NCBI GenBank assembly: GCA_026874595.1
Contig: CM049307.1
Location: 79,584,643-79,648,642 of the forward strand
DNA from: Sipunculus nudus
Taxonomy: Eukaryota; Annelida; Sipuncula; Golfingiida; Sipunculidae
DNA: 64,000 bases
Direction of reading: 5' to 3'
The notes under the pieces are model-generated. The model was given only the letters and a program-made list of their open reading frames with translations. It had not been told where the DNA came from and did no database searches. Positions 1 through 11,740 of the stretch are shown one piece after another. Position numbers and translations under genes: made by a program. Every line of letters starts with the position of its first letter. Positions within the stretch are counted from its first letter, which is position 1.

Positions 1-730
1 TTTTTTAACTCTATACCCCTAAATTTTCAAGTGGAATCAAATTTGTTGAGCATTTGATAAGCTGGACTAAATAAAAGACAAACTATGAGTTCTTTCAAGT
101 GAAAAAGATATTTCTGAAATAATGTAAATAAAACAATATTGGTGAAGCACATTTTTATGTACATTTCCTTTTTTTCATATTTTTCTTATAGTACTCTTCA
201 ATGCAGGTCTCATAATTCACAAAAAATACATATAAAAACGCTGGTATTATATAAACTTCTGGTCATGCTGATTATAGTTTCAATTTTTAACTCAAGAGTT
301 ACATACTATAAAGCAGATGAATTTAATTTGTTCGGTGACACGGATGATTATGAGACGTGAAACTTTTTTGTATGAAAAAAAAATTATGCCCTTAATTTAC
401 ATTCGTGAGAGTGCCAAAACATGAAATGGTTGTAGAACATGTATTTACAACTGATTGACAGACTTAACCTCTCACAAAACACCAACAAAACAGCTTACCA
501 TATTCTTATGTGTCACAATGAAACATTTTTATCAGGTATAATTTTGTTTTATTTTGGTATTTGTCACTTGTGAGTTTTAATGTAATTGGCTGATAGAATA
601 ATTTTGTAATAAATCTAGACTTGTTCCCCTGCCTAATATTTCATCAAGGTTTGTTGCTTATGTTTATAATTATAATTCAATTTCGTTTCAATAATTAAAT
701 GTACTTCATTGATCACATTCTTATCATTAG
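1..730. other. AT-rich non-coding sequence, probable intron or intergenic
   Basis: I recognise no gene here. A 73-codon plus-strand frame at 139-360 is hydrophobic and AT-driven, with no recognisable motif. The stretch ends in an intron-like 3' end (…cattag at 721-730) leading into the RecQ-like exon, so part of it may be intron. Confidence 0.5.
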
Positions 731-836
731 GTCTCTCACATCGTGGTTGATGAAGCACACTGTGTTCTTTCCTGGGGAGCCTCAAAGTTCAGACCCTCTT
801 TTCTTAAAACATCCAGTCTACGAGCAATACTTCCAG
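731..836 (+). CDS. RecQ-like helicase exon (motif II, DEAH box)
   Basis: The frame reads VSHIVVDEAHCVLSWG, then FRPSFL and LRAILP. This is the Walker B/DEAH motif II region of superfamily-2 RecQ helicases, where the usual pattern is DEAHC-x-S-x-WG…FRP…L. RecQ proteins unwind DNA using ATP, and DEAH binds Mg-ATP. The exon has a canonical acceptor (AG at 729-730) and donor (GT at 837-838) and ends in phase 1. Only about 35 residues are present. Motifs I and Ia would lie upstream, and I did not find them. Such RecQ-like genes are often multicopy in bivalves, some within mobile elements, so this could be a host gene, a captured copy or a pseudogene. Confidence 0.75.
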
Positions 837-1210
837 GTATTTGTTTCAATGACTTTACTTGTTTTTCCTGTGTTAAATACTCATATAATTTAAGTGTATG
901 TTGTAAATTTGCACCGGATTCCATTCTGTTATAGATCCACTCAGCTGTTTGTGAACAAAATTTTCAATCACTGATGTACTTAAATTTATAAACTAACTAG
1001 GTTACGATAACACCATTGGAATCATAACAATTTGATTGCCAGCTTTCAAAGGGGTACTGTTATGCATTTTGAAAAAAAAAATAATAAATGAACTACTAAG
1101 TGTTAGCATAAGTGGTGATATAAAAAAGATATATAATAGAAAATAAGATAAATCTGTTAGTTTATCTGTGTTTGACAACAAACAGTAATAAAACAAGAAT
1201 TTCTATTCTG

Positions 1211-1319
1211 ATGCTCACATGATAGCACTGACTGCCTCCGCTAATAAGAAGTCACAGGTGGACATAAAAGAGTGCCTGCAGATGCATGAACCAGCCTTAA
1301 TTACATGTTCACCAGACAG
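1211..1319 (+). CDS. RecQ-like helicase exon (TAT/SPDR region)
   Basis: The frame reads AHMIALTASANKK, then DIKECLQM and ITCSPDR. This matches the RecQ segment following the DEAH exon (ALTATA…SPDRPN), which lies between helicase motifs II and IV. The donor at 1320-1321 (acag|gtatgc) is canonical. The exon joins in frame to the 836 donor only if it starts at 1211, where the genome has TG rather than AG (1209-1210). The nearest true AG (…atgatag) would remove about five residues. Either the acceptor has mutated or the splice is unusual. With the upstream exon this is a partial, possibly dead RecQ-like gene. Confidence 0.7.
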
Positions 1320-1321
1320 GT

Positions 1322-2267
1322 ATGCTCTTATTATAACCCCAGATACAAGTAAATATAGATTAAACAGTTTAGTAAGCTGGTTTCAGATAAAACATTAGAA
1401 GATGGTAGCCACCGGCTGCCTGTGTTATAATTTTGTAGTGGTTACAAACTCTTGGTGTAAATACATAAGTACAGATTGTGTTAAAATGTGTCACAGCCAC
1501 TTTAAATTAATTTAAGGTGTTTTTACCTTATATTGTATGAGACTAAAAGTAGTAGATGCAATACCCTAAAATATGGCACAATTCTGATTATCTTTGAATT
1601 ATAATTACCATAATAGTGAATAATAATGTGTTTTGAATTACATTTCTGTTTCACTGACTATTACTGTAAATAAATCATGCCAATCTTGCACAATTTCAGG
1701 TGTAAAGTGATTCAAACCAAAAATAAATTTAAGATATCCCAATTAAAAATTAGAAATGTGTAGGTACCCAAAGTTAATTAAAGGGGCCCAATCACCTGTA
1801 AAGTATTTTGATTTAACATGGAAAATAGCGTCTGCTCTTCTTCTTGACCGACTTGGCCCCAAAAATGTAATACATGTTCCTGCTAGTTGAAACATTGCAT
1901 GTTGTCTGTTGTGCATGCGCAAAAAAAGGCCTTTGTCCATGCAGCCTTGTTATTGTAAACAGACACATGAACTGTGTCGACAAACACAAAACCATAAGAA
2001 GGTATTAAACAGCTCAAAGGGAGGTACTAAGACAGTTTGCTGGGATGGTTTTGCTGGGAAAGTTTCATATAAGGTAAAACTGAACTGATATTGTGAAAGA
2101 ATAGGCATATTATTGCTCCTGATTATGTCCCATTAAACTGGCAGAGAGTATTTATAGTAACCTATTTATCATAGAAAAGAAGGCATTTATGCAAGTTTGA
2201 GAAAATTCATTGTTTTTGTCTTGTCCTCTTATTGAAAATAAGTAAACTTTTCAAACCCGCTTCCCGG
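1322..2267. other. No recognisable gene
   Basis: AT-rich sequence. Short frames on both strands (for example 1743-1940 minus) show no motif. It may contain further intron sequence of the RecQ-like gene, but no next exon (SF2 motif IV onward) was recognised. Confidence 0.4.
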
Positions 2268-2641
2268 CCCTATTTTTGCCAAACTTGCTCCTTCCATCAC
2301 TCACGGTGTCGGCCAACTGCTGACGTTTAGCACACCGTAAAGTATTAATAAAAATAGTTCCTAACAGCACAGGTGGCGCTCCGAGTGCGCAGCCCGCTAA
2401 CAAAGATAGATAACGACTTTTCACAAGCGTGAGAATTGCATAATAAACCATGACACATCCTAAAAAGTCTGTCAAAGTTTTCTACTCACAATGTTCTTCA
2501 TCAAACATCATCCCTGAGAACAGTAGACATTTCAAAACTCCTTCTCAGTCCAATTTCCTCCCGCCTAGCTCATTCCTTGGCACATGGTGTCGGCCAGTTG
2601 CTTGCGTTCGCAAAACGCACACCGTAAAGTATTAATAAAAA
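2268..2641 (+). repeat. Diverged direct repeat, two copies about 285 bp apart
   Basis: Two related segments share a 'ggtgtcggcca' core and both end in the identical 19-mer caccgtaaagtattaataa followed by aaa. One copy runs about 2290-2352 and the other about 2575-2640. The second copy directly abuts the left end of the long-TIR element at 2644. The repeat may be an older dispersed element or part of the target region. No coding signal. Confidence 0.55.
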
Positions 2642-2643
2642 GG

Positions 2644-5530
2644 GGCTGTGTGTAAAACTCGGAAGTCGGAAGTCAAGGATTGTTTTTAAATAAAGCGATA
2701 AAACATATACAAAATGCTGTTTCATCAATACTATTTCGATTTGTATCTATAGAATAAGGTACGTTTTATCATTCTGTGGAGAATCATAGTTATCCATTCA
2801 ATAGTCTGAAAGTTACAGACAATTTTATGCTCACAAGCCATCTCGGAAGTCACTCGGAAGATGTGCACTGTAGTAGTCCAAAGTGTAAAACTCGGAAGCC
2901 AAGGTCATACACTGGCCATCAAATCGTCAGCATGCCCGGCAAGCATTTACAATATCGTCCAGATGACATATTTTTCACAAACAATCTGTTGTGTAACATT
3001 CATGATGCTGTTTTCTTAAAATAATATTTGATGGTCATTTTTTTTTCATTATGTAAAACAATATTGTAATAATTCATCAATTTAAGATGATAAATAGAAA
3101 ATTTGACAGGAACACGACGTCCATGAAATGTTTCTAAAAGGTTGTTTCGATCAAATGTTTTATGTTCATGTATAAATTGACAATCCTTTTCATGTTCCAT
3201 TGACCAAACAATTTCATCATGATAACGTTTCTGTTAGACTTACAAAATCGGTTATGTAACAAATTTGATGCTAAATAATATTTTACATTTCATGATCAGA
3301 GTGCACATATTGATTAACATTTCTTTTTATAAAATCAAAATGTGATATTTTCCACGAAATGTTCATGCTGTAAAATGAAACCCTTTTCAATTCAAGTTTT
3401 GAAATGTTGCCAAAATATAGATTATAATTTACATTGAATTGTTTGATACTGATTTCATCCGATGTATCGGACAAATTTAAAAAAGAAAACACGAACATAA
3501 ACAACACCTTAACAGAAAGAAATGCACAATACAAGTGTAAATAAATAGGTGCCGATTGTAACATGTAACGATCATATATAAAATAAAATTGTTCTATTTT
3601 TGCAGAAAGATTTGGTATTTCTTCGATATTTTCATGCGGTTATGTACAATGTTCTTAAAATTAATGTTCTGAATTTTAGTAAAACACGTTAATACTTTAT
3701 ATAAATATTGTAAAATTCGTCAATAGAAAAAAAATCAATAACAGATTATAAAATATCAACACAACATATATATATAGCATGACAATAATTGTTCAGTAAA
3801 TGTTTGAAAAAAATAAACTGTAAATATGTAAAACGGCTTTCTATGTTAAGCAGTCTCTCATAGATATTAAAGAATTAGTTTTATAACAGAGCCTGCTACA
3901 AGCAAGTATGAGGTCCGAAGGGAGGGAGGTCCGAAAACGCATGGTTATACTTTATAGAATTCCGACTGTAGTTCAGTGATTACCAGGCCTAAGAGTTAGC
4001 ATCCTGTTAACTTGATTTAAAAAAAAAAAAGTTAAATACGAAGAGGGCAAATATATAAGTATCAAATAAAAATTGTGAGTACATATACTATATTCATGTG
4101 CATGAAAAGGATTTCTTATAAAGTTGATGACTAGCTATTAAAAATGTAGAATGGGAATAATTGATATTTGTAACTGAAATTTTTATCTTGGCAGTAAATA
4201 TCTAACTATATTTTCAAAAGTAATTGGTTTGATGATTATTTGTCGAAAAATCATCGGAAAGGATGCGTTTCATTATTGCATGACGTCAACATTTTTATAT
4301 GCATGTTACTTCAAGGTATGAATCTTAGCTAACCCACCGGTTCGATAAAAATGCCTATATCCAACTTTTCTTTAAGACACCAGGTAACCTCTAGACAAAC
4401 AGACTTTTACTTGAAGCCTCCGATGTCTTATGTGTCAACCGTGACAAAGATCCTATTTATGAGGTTATTTATCTAAGATTTGACATTAAACGTTCTCCTC
4501 CTAACACAAAATTGGAATTTTTTGTCGAGATCGTTGTAATTTTCACTAGTTCTTTAACTGAAGTTAGAAACACATTCTGTTTTTAAATGCCCCTACCACG
4601 CACATAACGTTTGAGAATGAAATGAATTATAAAAATATTTTAAAATTGTCTTAAAAATACATTTACTTCAAGTTGAATTATTATAGTATTTTTGTAACAA
4701 TATCAAGAGAGTTATAAATAGAAGATAAATATCATGGTTGAATAAGAATGATTGAAACAGTTGAAAATATTTTTATTTTTTGTTTAAAAACCAACATAAA
4801 AACATTAGACTTTATAATCATACCTGTATAAGTATGTAATATATTACCTGGAATGTTGTGTCCCTTTTCCACGATTTATCTAAACAATATTTTTGTTTTG
4901 GAAAAAAAAACATCGTAGAACTCTAACATTTTAAAACACTTTTCATATATGTTTGTTGGTGTTCCAGCTTTGTCCTATAAGGATATATTGAATTTTTAAC
5001 ATATAATAATAATAAATATATTGAATATTTGCTCAACGTATGGAAATATTTTTAAACTGTTTTAATATTCAATGATATCTTAACCTATAATTTTTTTATA
5101 AGCCTTATTCGGGTTTCTTAGATCATATTTTAGTATTTACTTTTGTATTGTATTATATACTCATTACAAGAACAATCATAAGAAGTTTAATTACATGCAT
5201 GTAATGAAAATGTATTTGCCGTGAGGCTCTTAACTGACCATAAGTTGACCAGCGCGTCTCCGTGACTTCCGAGTTTTTCCCCATTTGGACCAAATCCCGG
5301 CACTTCCAAGTGCATGGCTTCCGAGATGGCTTTCGAGCACAAAATCGTTTATAACTTTCAGGATGGATAACTATGATTCTTCACAGAGTGATAGAACAGG
5401 CCTTTTTTATCAATAAAAATTAAAATAGTGTTGACCGAGAGTTAAATTCGTGCATGTCTTAGAACTTTATTTCTAAAATATCTTTGGCTTCCTACTTTCG
5501 GCTTCCGACTTCCGAGTTTTACACGTAGCC
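2644..5530. mobile_element. DNA transposon-like element with long imperfect terminal inverted repeats
   Basis: The left end (GGCTGTGTGTAAAACTCGG) and the reverse complement of the right end (GGCTACGTGTAAAACTCGG) match. The similarity continues imperfectly for about 270 bp per arm, including 'agaatcatagttatccat' and 'agccatctcggaag' in both. The inner end of each arm carries another copy of the AAAACTCGGAAG motif, so the arms are internally repetitive. The element spans 2,887 bp. No transposase motif was found inside. Two minus-strand frames (3283-3564, 93 aa with a hydrophobic start, and 3000-3200, 66 aa) are unrecognised. No convincing target-site duplication is visible. It is probably non-autonomous or decayed, of uncertain superfamily. 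Confidence 0.65.
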
Positions 5531-6139
5531 AAAATAAAAAAAAAATCCAAAACAGACACTAGGTGGCGCATTAAATGAATGTGTCCAGCAATATCAGATT
5601 GTAAACTGAAAATGTAATTCTGGAAAGAAATATCTGAATGTTTGTTGGTTTGGTCACATATATATTCTTCACATATATAAAAACAACAGTATTCTTTTGT
5701 TTAAGTATATATAACACACTATTTTCGGGCATAAATATTACATTATTGTCAAAACAAATAGTTAATTATAACTTATTTGTAAAAAAAAATGTTACATTAT
5801 GCACATGTATGTGGGTATTGATTTACAGCGACTGTTGAAATTTCAAACTCTTCTTCCTATGGTTCGATTTTTAATCTGATATTTAATTATCATCTGAATT
5901 TTTTGGACATCATATGGTGTATGATGAACTTATGGGTGTATGGATCTTGTACTGGGTCTCGTAAACGGGATATCGTAATCTCTTATTTATGAGCAGTAAC
6001 ACAATACTTTTACATATATGTTTTATTGGTATAAATAAACATATTTATGTCAATAAAGAATACACATATTTTACATGCAAGGTATACATGTACATGTTAA
6101 TATGTAGGGGCGCATTCAGAAATTTAATTGGGTAATGTA
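5531..6139. other. No recognisable gene
   Basis: AT-rich spacer between the long-TIR element and the pogo-like element. A 66-codon plus frame at 5638-5838 is low complexity and unrecognised. Confidence 0.4.
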
Positions 6140-6787
6140 CAGTCGAACCTGTCTAATGCGACCACCCAAGGGACTGGACAAAGTGGTCGTAATAGACAGG
6201 TGGTCGTATTTGACAGGTTTTGAACATTAGGAAATCTAGCTGAATACCTATTTGCAGAAGGGAACGATCTTGGTGTTACATGTAATTTTTAGTTGCACAC
6301 AAATGTACATGTACTTATCTGTGTAATTATCTTATAATAATCTTATTTTATGAAAACTATCAAATATGTACCAAAGCAGTAAAGGTCTCGCTACTTTTTT
6401 ATGCCTATAGTGGCTGATTGAAAAGTGATCTCGAATGATTAAAATAAAAAAAATTAATTTTCCCCTCTGCTCTGTTGTACTTGCGGCAGAAAAATAGGTA
6501 ATCGGTATTATTAGGACCACTATGCCCAGCCACTGGATCAATTTCTAATTTGATGTGAGACATTTAAAAATAAACACAATATTAATCAACTTCAAGCAAA
6601 TTCATGTAATGAGCAATGACACAGAGACCCTTTAATTTTTAACATATATATTTTTTTTATTTCATTACAATATGTATGATTGTTCTCATATGTTCACTTC
6701 CTAATTTTTTTCAGAACCTGTTAAAAAGAGAACGGCTGTCTAATACTACCACCAGAGACCAGTGCTTTGGGTGGTCAGATTAGACAG
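6140..6787. mobile_element. Non-autonomous pogo/Tigger-like DNA element (MITE)
   Basis: The left end starts CAGTCGAACCTGTCTAATGC directly after a TA dinucleotide (6138-6139), as expected for Tc1/mariner-pogo insertion into TA. A region near 6735-6787 is its inverted complement (…gggtggtcagattagacag). The outermost bases of the right TIR are replaced by an adjacent (TA)n tract. The subterminal 'agtggtcgtaatagacagg' repeats are typical of such elements. There is no transposase coding sequence. A 69-codon minus frame at 6332-6541 is unrecognised. Confidence 0.6.
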
Positions 6788-6789
6788 AA

Positions 6790-6796
<7 letters not shown>

Positions 6797-6838
<42 letters not shown>
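6797..6838. repeat. (TA)n microsatellite
   Basis: Uninterrupted alternating TA, sitting exactly where the right end of the pogo-like element should be. It probably expanded from TA-rich element-end sequence. Confidence 0.95.
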
Positions 6839-6840
<2 letters not shown>

Positions 6841-7050
6841 AATTTTGCAAATTTTTGAATATATATAATTAAAGTAAACAAACGAGAGCATGAATTCACT
6901 TTAAATGCAGAATTAAAATTTTAACAAGATTTTCAGCTCCACATTTTGTCAGCAACTAGCTTTTAGCATTTCAAAATGAGTTAATCAAATTATTTGATAG
7001 CATGCGCAACCATAATGTTAACTTATAAAAATGTTTTCTCTGGTTGCAGG

Positions 7051-7182
7051 AGCTGTGCGAGAAACATAGGTAGATCAACTGAGGCAGACTGCCATGCGGT
7101 GATGAAAGCCTGGCTACAGAATGCGAGGGACCACCGTGGTGGCAGAAAGCAGCGAATGAAAGAAGGCAAGAAAGAGGACTGA
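7051..7182 (+). CDS. Terminal exon-like fragment, unknown protein (basic C-terminus)
   Basis: An acceptor-like ttgcag ends at 7050. The following frame reads SCARNIGRSTEADCHAVMK, then AWLQNARDHRGGRKQR and a Lys/Glu/Arg-rich tail, and stops at 7180-7182. A consensus AATAAA lies at about 7231, 50 bp downstream, as expected for a last exon. I do not recognise the family. The highly basic end suggests a nucleic-acid-binding or nuclear protein, but that is inference. No upstream exon was identified. Confidence 0.4.
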   Translation, partial: SCARNIGRSTEADCHAVMKAWLQNARDHRGGRKQRMKEGKKED

Positions 7183-7230
7183 TCACATCAAAAAAGAAGA
7201 AAGCATTCATTTAATTCAAACATTTCATGT

Positions 7231-7236
7231 AATAAA
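7231..7236 (+). promoter_or_regulatory. Candidate polyadenylation signal AATAAA
   Basis: Canonical hexamer about 50 bp downstream of the stop of the 7051-7182 exon-like frame. In AT-rich DNA such hexamers occur often by chance, so support comes only from its position. Confidence 0.35.
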
Positions 7237-7262
7237 AGGTTTTGAATTTAAACATTTTTTGC

Positions 7263-7680
7263 ATTCTTTCAATTTTTTGGCCTGTTACACAGGCCCACCT
7301 AATGCCAATTGATGGCCCCATATATAATGCACATATCGGCGCCCCGTCATAGCCCACATTGGCCCTAGGGGATAAAGTCATGGGAACCCACAGTGTATAC
7401 CCATACAGAGCCCACGTATGTCCTGAGTTTCAGGCCCAATCACAAACCCTCCAATGACCCTTGTGTTGCCCTTGTTTAGCCCATTAGTGGCCTGTCGTGG
7501 GCCCCATATACAGGCCCTCCCTGGTACCCTTCATGGGCCCACATGTGTACCCACGTTGGCCCCACGTCCAAGCCAACATTGGACCCGGGAGCAAAAAGTC
7601 ACGGGATCCCACCGGGTTAGCCCATATGGGGCCCATGGATATCGACCACATGGGTCCCTTTTTTGCATGCTATCTGGGTG
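7263..7680. repeat. Degenerate GGCCCA-rich repeat block
   Basis: About 420 bp of GC-richer sequence in an AT-rich setting, built from short imperfect units around GGCCCA, GGGCCC and CCCATATGGG. Two longer internal echoes match: 'aaagtcatgggaacccac' near 7374 and 'aaagtcacgggatcccac' near 7596. Open frames across it on both strands (for example 7454-7744 plus and 7531-7737 minus) follow from the low-complexity composition and are not called as genes. Confidence 0.65.
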
Positions 7681-7803
7681 GGTTAGCGGTCTCTCATTAA
7701 GACTTAAAATTAAGTTTCTTATGCTTTTATATTGCAAGAATTAATACAAAAAAAGTGAAGACAGTCAAAATCCTAAAATTCTGATACTGTTTTTTTTTTC
7801 AAG

Positions 7804-7958
7804 ATAGAGATTGGTTTTATCCTGCCTATGCGGACCCTGGACCAGCAGCAAAAAATGTGAAAAGAAAGTCAGCGAGGCAGAAATCTAGAGGGAAGAAGGG
7901 TGATGGGAATGTAACCTCAACAGACCATGTGCTCGAATATTCTAAGGCCTTAACCTGA
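7804..7958 (+). CDS. Exon-like open segment, unknown
   Basis: After a pyrimidine tract and AG (7802-7803), the frame reads RDWFYPAYADPGPAAKNVK and a Lys/Arg-rich segment (KRKSARQKSRGKK), ending at a stop at 7956-7958. The polypyrimidine acceptor and codon-like composition suggest a final exon, but no family was recognised. It may belong to the same unidentified gene remnants as 7051-7182 and 8573-8682. Confidence 0.35.
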
Positions 7959-8572
7959 CATGGTCTGATCCACATGATTCGAGTTGATGCGGAACGCGAG
8001 GGAAATGGTAATGTGATCATAATGATGTGGCGGTATGATATGCCAAGCTTCCTGCAGAACAATCGTCACAAATATCTGAGCTAGGGTCAGAGGCTGCTGG
8101 CAGGTGACAAAGTAATATTTCAGAAGTTTCTAATATTTGTAGTAAAGCATCTAGTCTGTAAAAACAGGTTATATATCATGGTTTAGTTCCTAGAGAATGT
8201 TTGGGCTTGCATTTTTAAAAATATAGTCATCAGCCAGAACACATTTGTTTTAACCTAAATATAAGTAATATTATGGTTGAATGTTTTATTTTATGCCCAC
8301 ATGAGGACGCACATGCATTCAGAGTTTCATGTGATGAGGAGATCTAAGTCTCCATGGGTACAGAGCAGGAACATTTGTAATTTGTTTGTGTGTATAATTT
8401 CTCCCACAGCTGTGTATACATATACCTGTGGTTATCTACATAAATTCCAGTTTCAACTGTTAAAAAAAACTTGAAACAGGTGGTCACAATCCTTGGACAG
8501 GTGTAGGCAGATGTTTTTGAGTATCCACTATAAGGAAAACCTACTGTTACATATTTTACATTTGGCCTTCAG

Positions 8573-8682
8573 GTATTAACGGGTGGTCACCACAAAGATT
8601 GGCACATCATGTGATCCATGACAGGACTACCAACACATGGGGTCAGCCAGGTCACAATGTGGCCCTTGAACCTTTCTGTTAG
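8573..8682 (+). CDS. Exon-like open segment, unknown
   Basis: The acceptor-like sequence ccttcag precedes a frame reading INGWSPQRLAHHVIHDR and TTNTWGQPGHNVALEPFC, with a stop at 8680-8682. It looks translated in composition (Trp, His and Pro-Gly rich, unlike the AT-rich surroundings) but matches no family I know. No donor or second exon was found. Confidence 0.3.
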
Positions 8683-10280
8683 CACAGCAATAACGATTAT
8701 AAAGGTAATGCATGCCATGATAAATGAATGTATATGCATGAAAGAATCAGCATGCAGTCACTACTTAAATTGATGTCCCATAAAATACTTAACAGAAGAC
8801 GTATCTTTAACAAAACACCCTTCCCTTAAACACCATACGAATCTTAAGGAATCCTCTATAGAATACATAGTCAGACAATTAAGAAACCTATTTAGAAATC
8901 TTATTATTAATTATAATTAATCTTTGTGTAAAATATGATTACCAACTAACCATTTATATTATCTAAACTATTATCCCTGGAGTTGAAAATTTTTGTTTAC
9001 ACAAAGAATATAAAGCGATATGTAGGTAAATGTAAGTAACTTGATTACACATGAGCAAAAAGAACAGATGGGAACAGGCCCCTAAAAGAGAGGTTGCAGG
9101 CTGAATGTTTGCTGTTTCTTTAATATAAAATGAAAATGATCATAGAAGTGGTTGAACATCCATTTAGCAAAATAACTCAAAAAGTACAATTTTGGCCTTT
9201 TTGTCCCATTTTCAATATTCCAGGGATTATAAACTGAACAGTGGAACCTACAAAATGATTAGCAAATATTTTGTACATTTTAGGGGAACGACTTTCGGGC
9301 AATTAGTACAATGAGTGGCATAAGGAGTTCCTTTTGTCCCATTTTCATGTTAACACAATTCATGATTACTTTATACTCAACATGGAAAAACAACTTTATT
9401 TGGTGAGTGTTATTTCATTCTCAACGCATACAAATACCTTGTCACATCTATAATTCCACCTCTTGTTATCGCATATATGACAGCAGGTATACCTAATAGA
9501 GCTATTGAGATATGTATGGTACAGCAGCATGCAAGGCACTTAAGTCTTTACAAAAAAACGCGTAATTTCATAAGTTATAAGCCTATATATGTAGACAGGG
9601 CATGTTTAATATTTTCACATCAAAATTCCAATGTTTGGTCAAACTGTTTAATTAAAATATCCTCAACGATAAAAGCATACTTTGATTCAAGGCTACATCA
9701 CATTCATTTTAGAATTATAATGATTAAGCACTTTGTGAGGTTTTATTTATGAACTTATGACTATTTGTTATTCAATAAAGTATTTAAATAAATTTCAAGT
9801 AATCATGATATCACTTAAATATATATTATAATTTAACTACAAATGATTTGTCACAACATACAACAATTGTCTGTAGGTATTGGACCATTAAACTGTTAAT
9901 AACAGAAATAACAGTACAGGTAAATATATCTTTATTTAAGTTTGAACTCTAAATGATAAAACTGATATTTAATACGTATACTGAAAATGTGGCTTAGCGG
10001 CCAGGGGGATTCATAAGAGAATTATATTTTAAAGATAAAATAACTCCTAAATAGGTCTGGGTGTTTATTGTTTTTATTCACGTTACATAAAAAATCATGT
10101 AGGTCATATTGGTTAATCAAAAGACATAGGCATTTGGGTAGTTCTCATTATATACACGATAGTGTAAACACGATAGTGTAAACGAGACTGCATGATGTAA
10201 GAGTATGGAGAATCATGGAAAAAGGACATTTCATGTTGTTTCAGGCTGTTAAATATCATGGAATTTCGGGAAATCAGGGG
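8683..10280. other. No recognisable gene
   Basis: 1.6 kb of AT-rich sequence. The longest frame (9477-9752 plus, 91 codons) has no recognisable motif and AT-driven composition. No repeat structure stands out. Confidence 0.4.
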
Positions 10281-10800
10281 TTCAAGAAAGGAAATTCTTC
10301 ATACTTTGTACAGATCTTACAAGGAATAACCACAGATATGTATTTCTATTTGCGTCTGCAAACAATTTGATTGGTTCCACTGCTCAGTTAATAATCCCGA
10401 AATTCTGTTTTCCAGGGACATTTCCCCAGGACCTCCCAGAAAGTTGTCAGAATATTCTTGGCCTAATTGATACCATTTTTGCCCCGTTTGACTTTCTTGA
10501 TACTCAAAATGATGATTTCGGCCAGTAGTTTGCAGAATATAGGTCACCATGACTTTATTTCAAGTTTGCCCAGAACCTCCATGGATGTGGTGTTAGAAGA
10601 TTCTAGGCCTAACAGATAAGTTTTGACATTCAGTGTGCGTACATGACTTCTTTTTCCTGTAAGTTGCAGAATATAGATTATGGTGACCTTATTTCATATT
10701 TCTAAGGATATTTGGCTAGGACTTCCTTGAATTTTTACGTTATAACATTCTAGGCCTAATGGGTACAGCTTCACATGCACTCTATTATAATTTTCTCTTG
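10281..10800 (+). repeat. About 145-bp imperfect tandem repeats, copy 1
   Basis: About three diverged units share a pattern: a 'ggtcac…gacctta' start, then 'ttccaaggacatttgccc', 'aggacct', 'agaatattctaggcctaa' and 'gttgcagaatata'. The same block with about five units recurs at 49075-49700. It lies immediately 5' of the MULE/Ulp1 remnant in both places, so it may be that element's subterminal region. Confidence 0.65.
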
Positions 10801-10924
10801 TATACCATTTGAGTTCTGGTTACCTCATTTATAATTTGTTAAATTGAATTTGTTTTTATTCCCTGCCTTTAAATACATATTACTGTGAGTATTGGTACCA
10901 GTACTGCCAGTACTGTAGAACTTC

Positions 10925-11560
10925 TTGCGACAACACGTGATCGATCTGTCACAACAATGCAATGATCACCTAAAAAGTCATAACATTATTGATAAACATC
11001 TGCTAAACCGCTTAATTGGAAACAAAATTTATGTTTTAATTTTCCCAACACCAACAGACCAACGCACACCCAAACCTTTACAAATGCTAAACCGAGTAAC
11101 ACACCATCACGTAATACAGCCTTAAAATAGTGGTGGCAAAATAGTCCGCCTCTACCTACTCCGATACGCGCCAATGACATGTTCAGATTTATAAATTCCA
11201 TGTCATTCAGGCTATATTGCGAGAAATTAAGAGAACACCCTTACCAGATAATGTGCGTCAAACTTTAATATGGGCCTTCAGACAGCTAGTGTATTGGAAA
11301 AAAAAGAAGATTCAAAGGTTAGCTTTGCATACCTTACAAGACAAGCCACGGCAGAATTAATGACATGTTATAACTTGCACTCAATTAGAGAGCTTTCGGC
11401 TGTACACCTTGCATATAAATATACTAATCTAGGGAATACAACAAATAACAGAATAGAATCCCACAATGCCATGCTGTCAAGATATATGTCAATTTCTAAA
11501 GCCATTGGCAGTTTGATGTAACTTTACAATTCCAAATATGTCTTAGGTACAGAAGAGTAT
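10925..11560 (+). pseudogene. MULE/ZSWIM-type transposase remnant
   Basis: The core at 11205-11520 reads QAILREIKRTPLPDNVR…FRQLVYW, then LHSIRELSAVHLAYKYTNLG and NTTNNRIESHNAML. The TTNNRxESxN block with the preceding tryptophan-type helices is characteristic of Mutator-like (MULE/FAR1/ZSWIM3-type) transposases, just before their SWIM zinc finger. A run of eight A at about 11297 causes a frameshift between the VYW and KEDSKVSFAY parts, and a stop follows at 11521. No SWIM CxC…CxH motif was found. An upstream frame at 10925-11040 (SQQCNDHLKSHNIIDKHLL) is conserved in the second copy at 49847 and is probably part of the same gene. Degenerate and non-functional. Confidence 0.7.
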
Positions 11561-11740
11561 CATCAGAAACTGTCAATCATTTTTAGAACTAAAATAATAA
11601 TTGTCTAAAAAACACTGATCTGATGGCAAAAAAATGCTACTGTTGTCTAACCAGATTAGCCTGAAAGTAAGAGTGAATCAAAATCAGTACTCACTCAGTC
11701 ATCATCAACACAAAATAGAAAAGAAAACAAAGCAACGACA

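Noticed and set aside
8474-8600. 'ggtggtcac' words resembling the pogo-like element at 6140
   Set aside because: Only short matches and no collinear similarity or end motif; probably chance.
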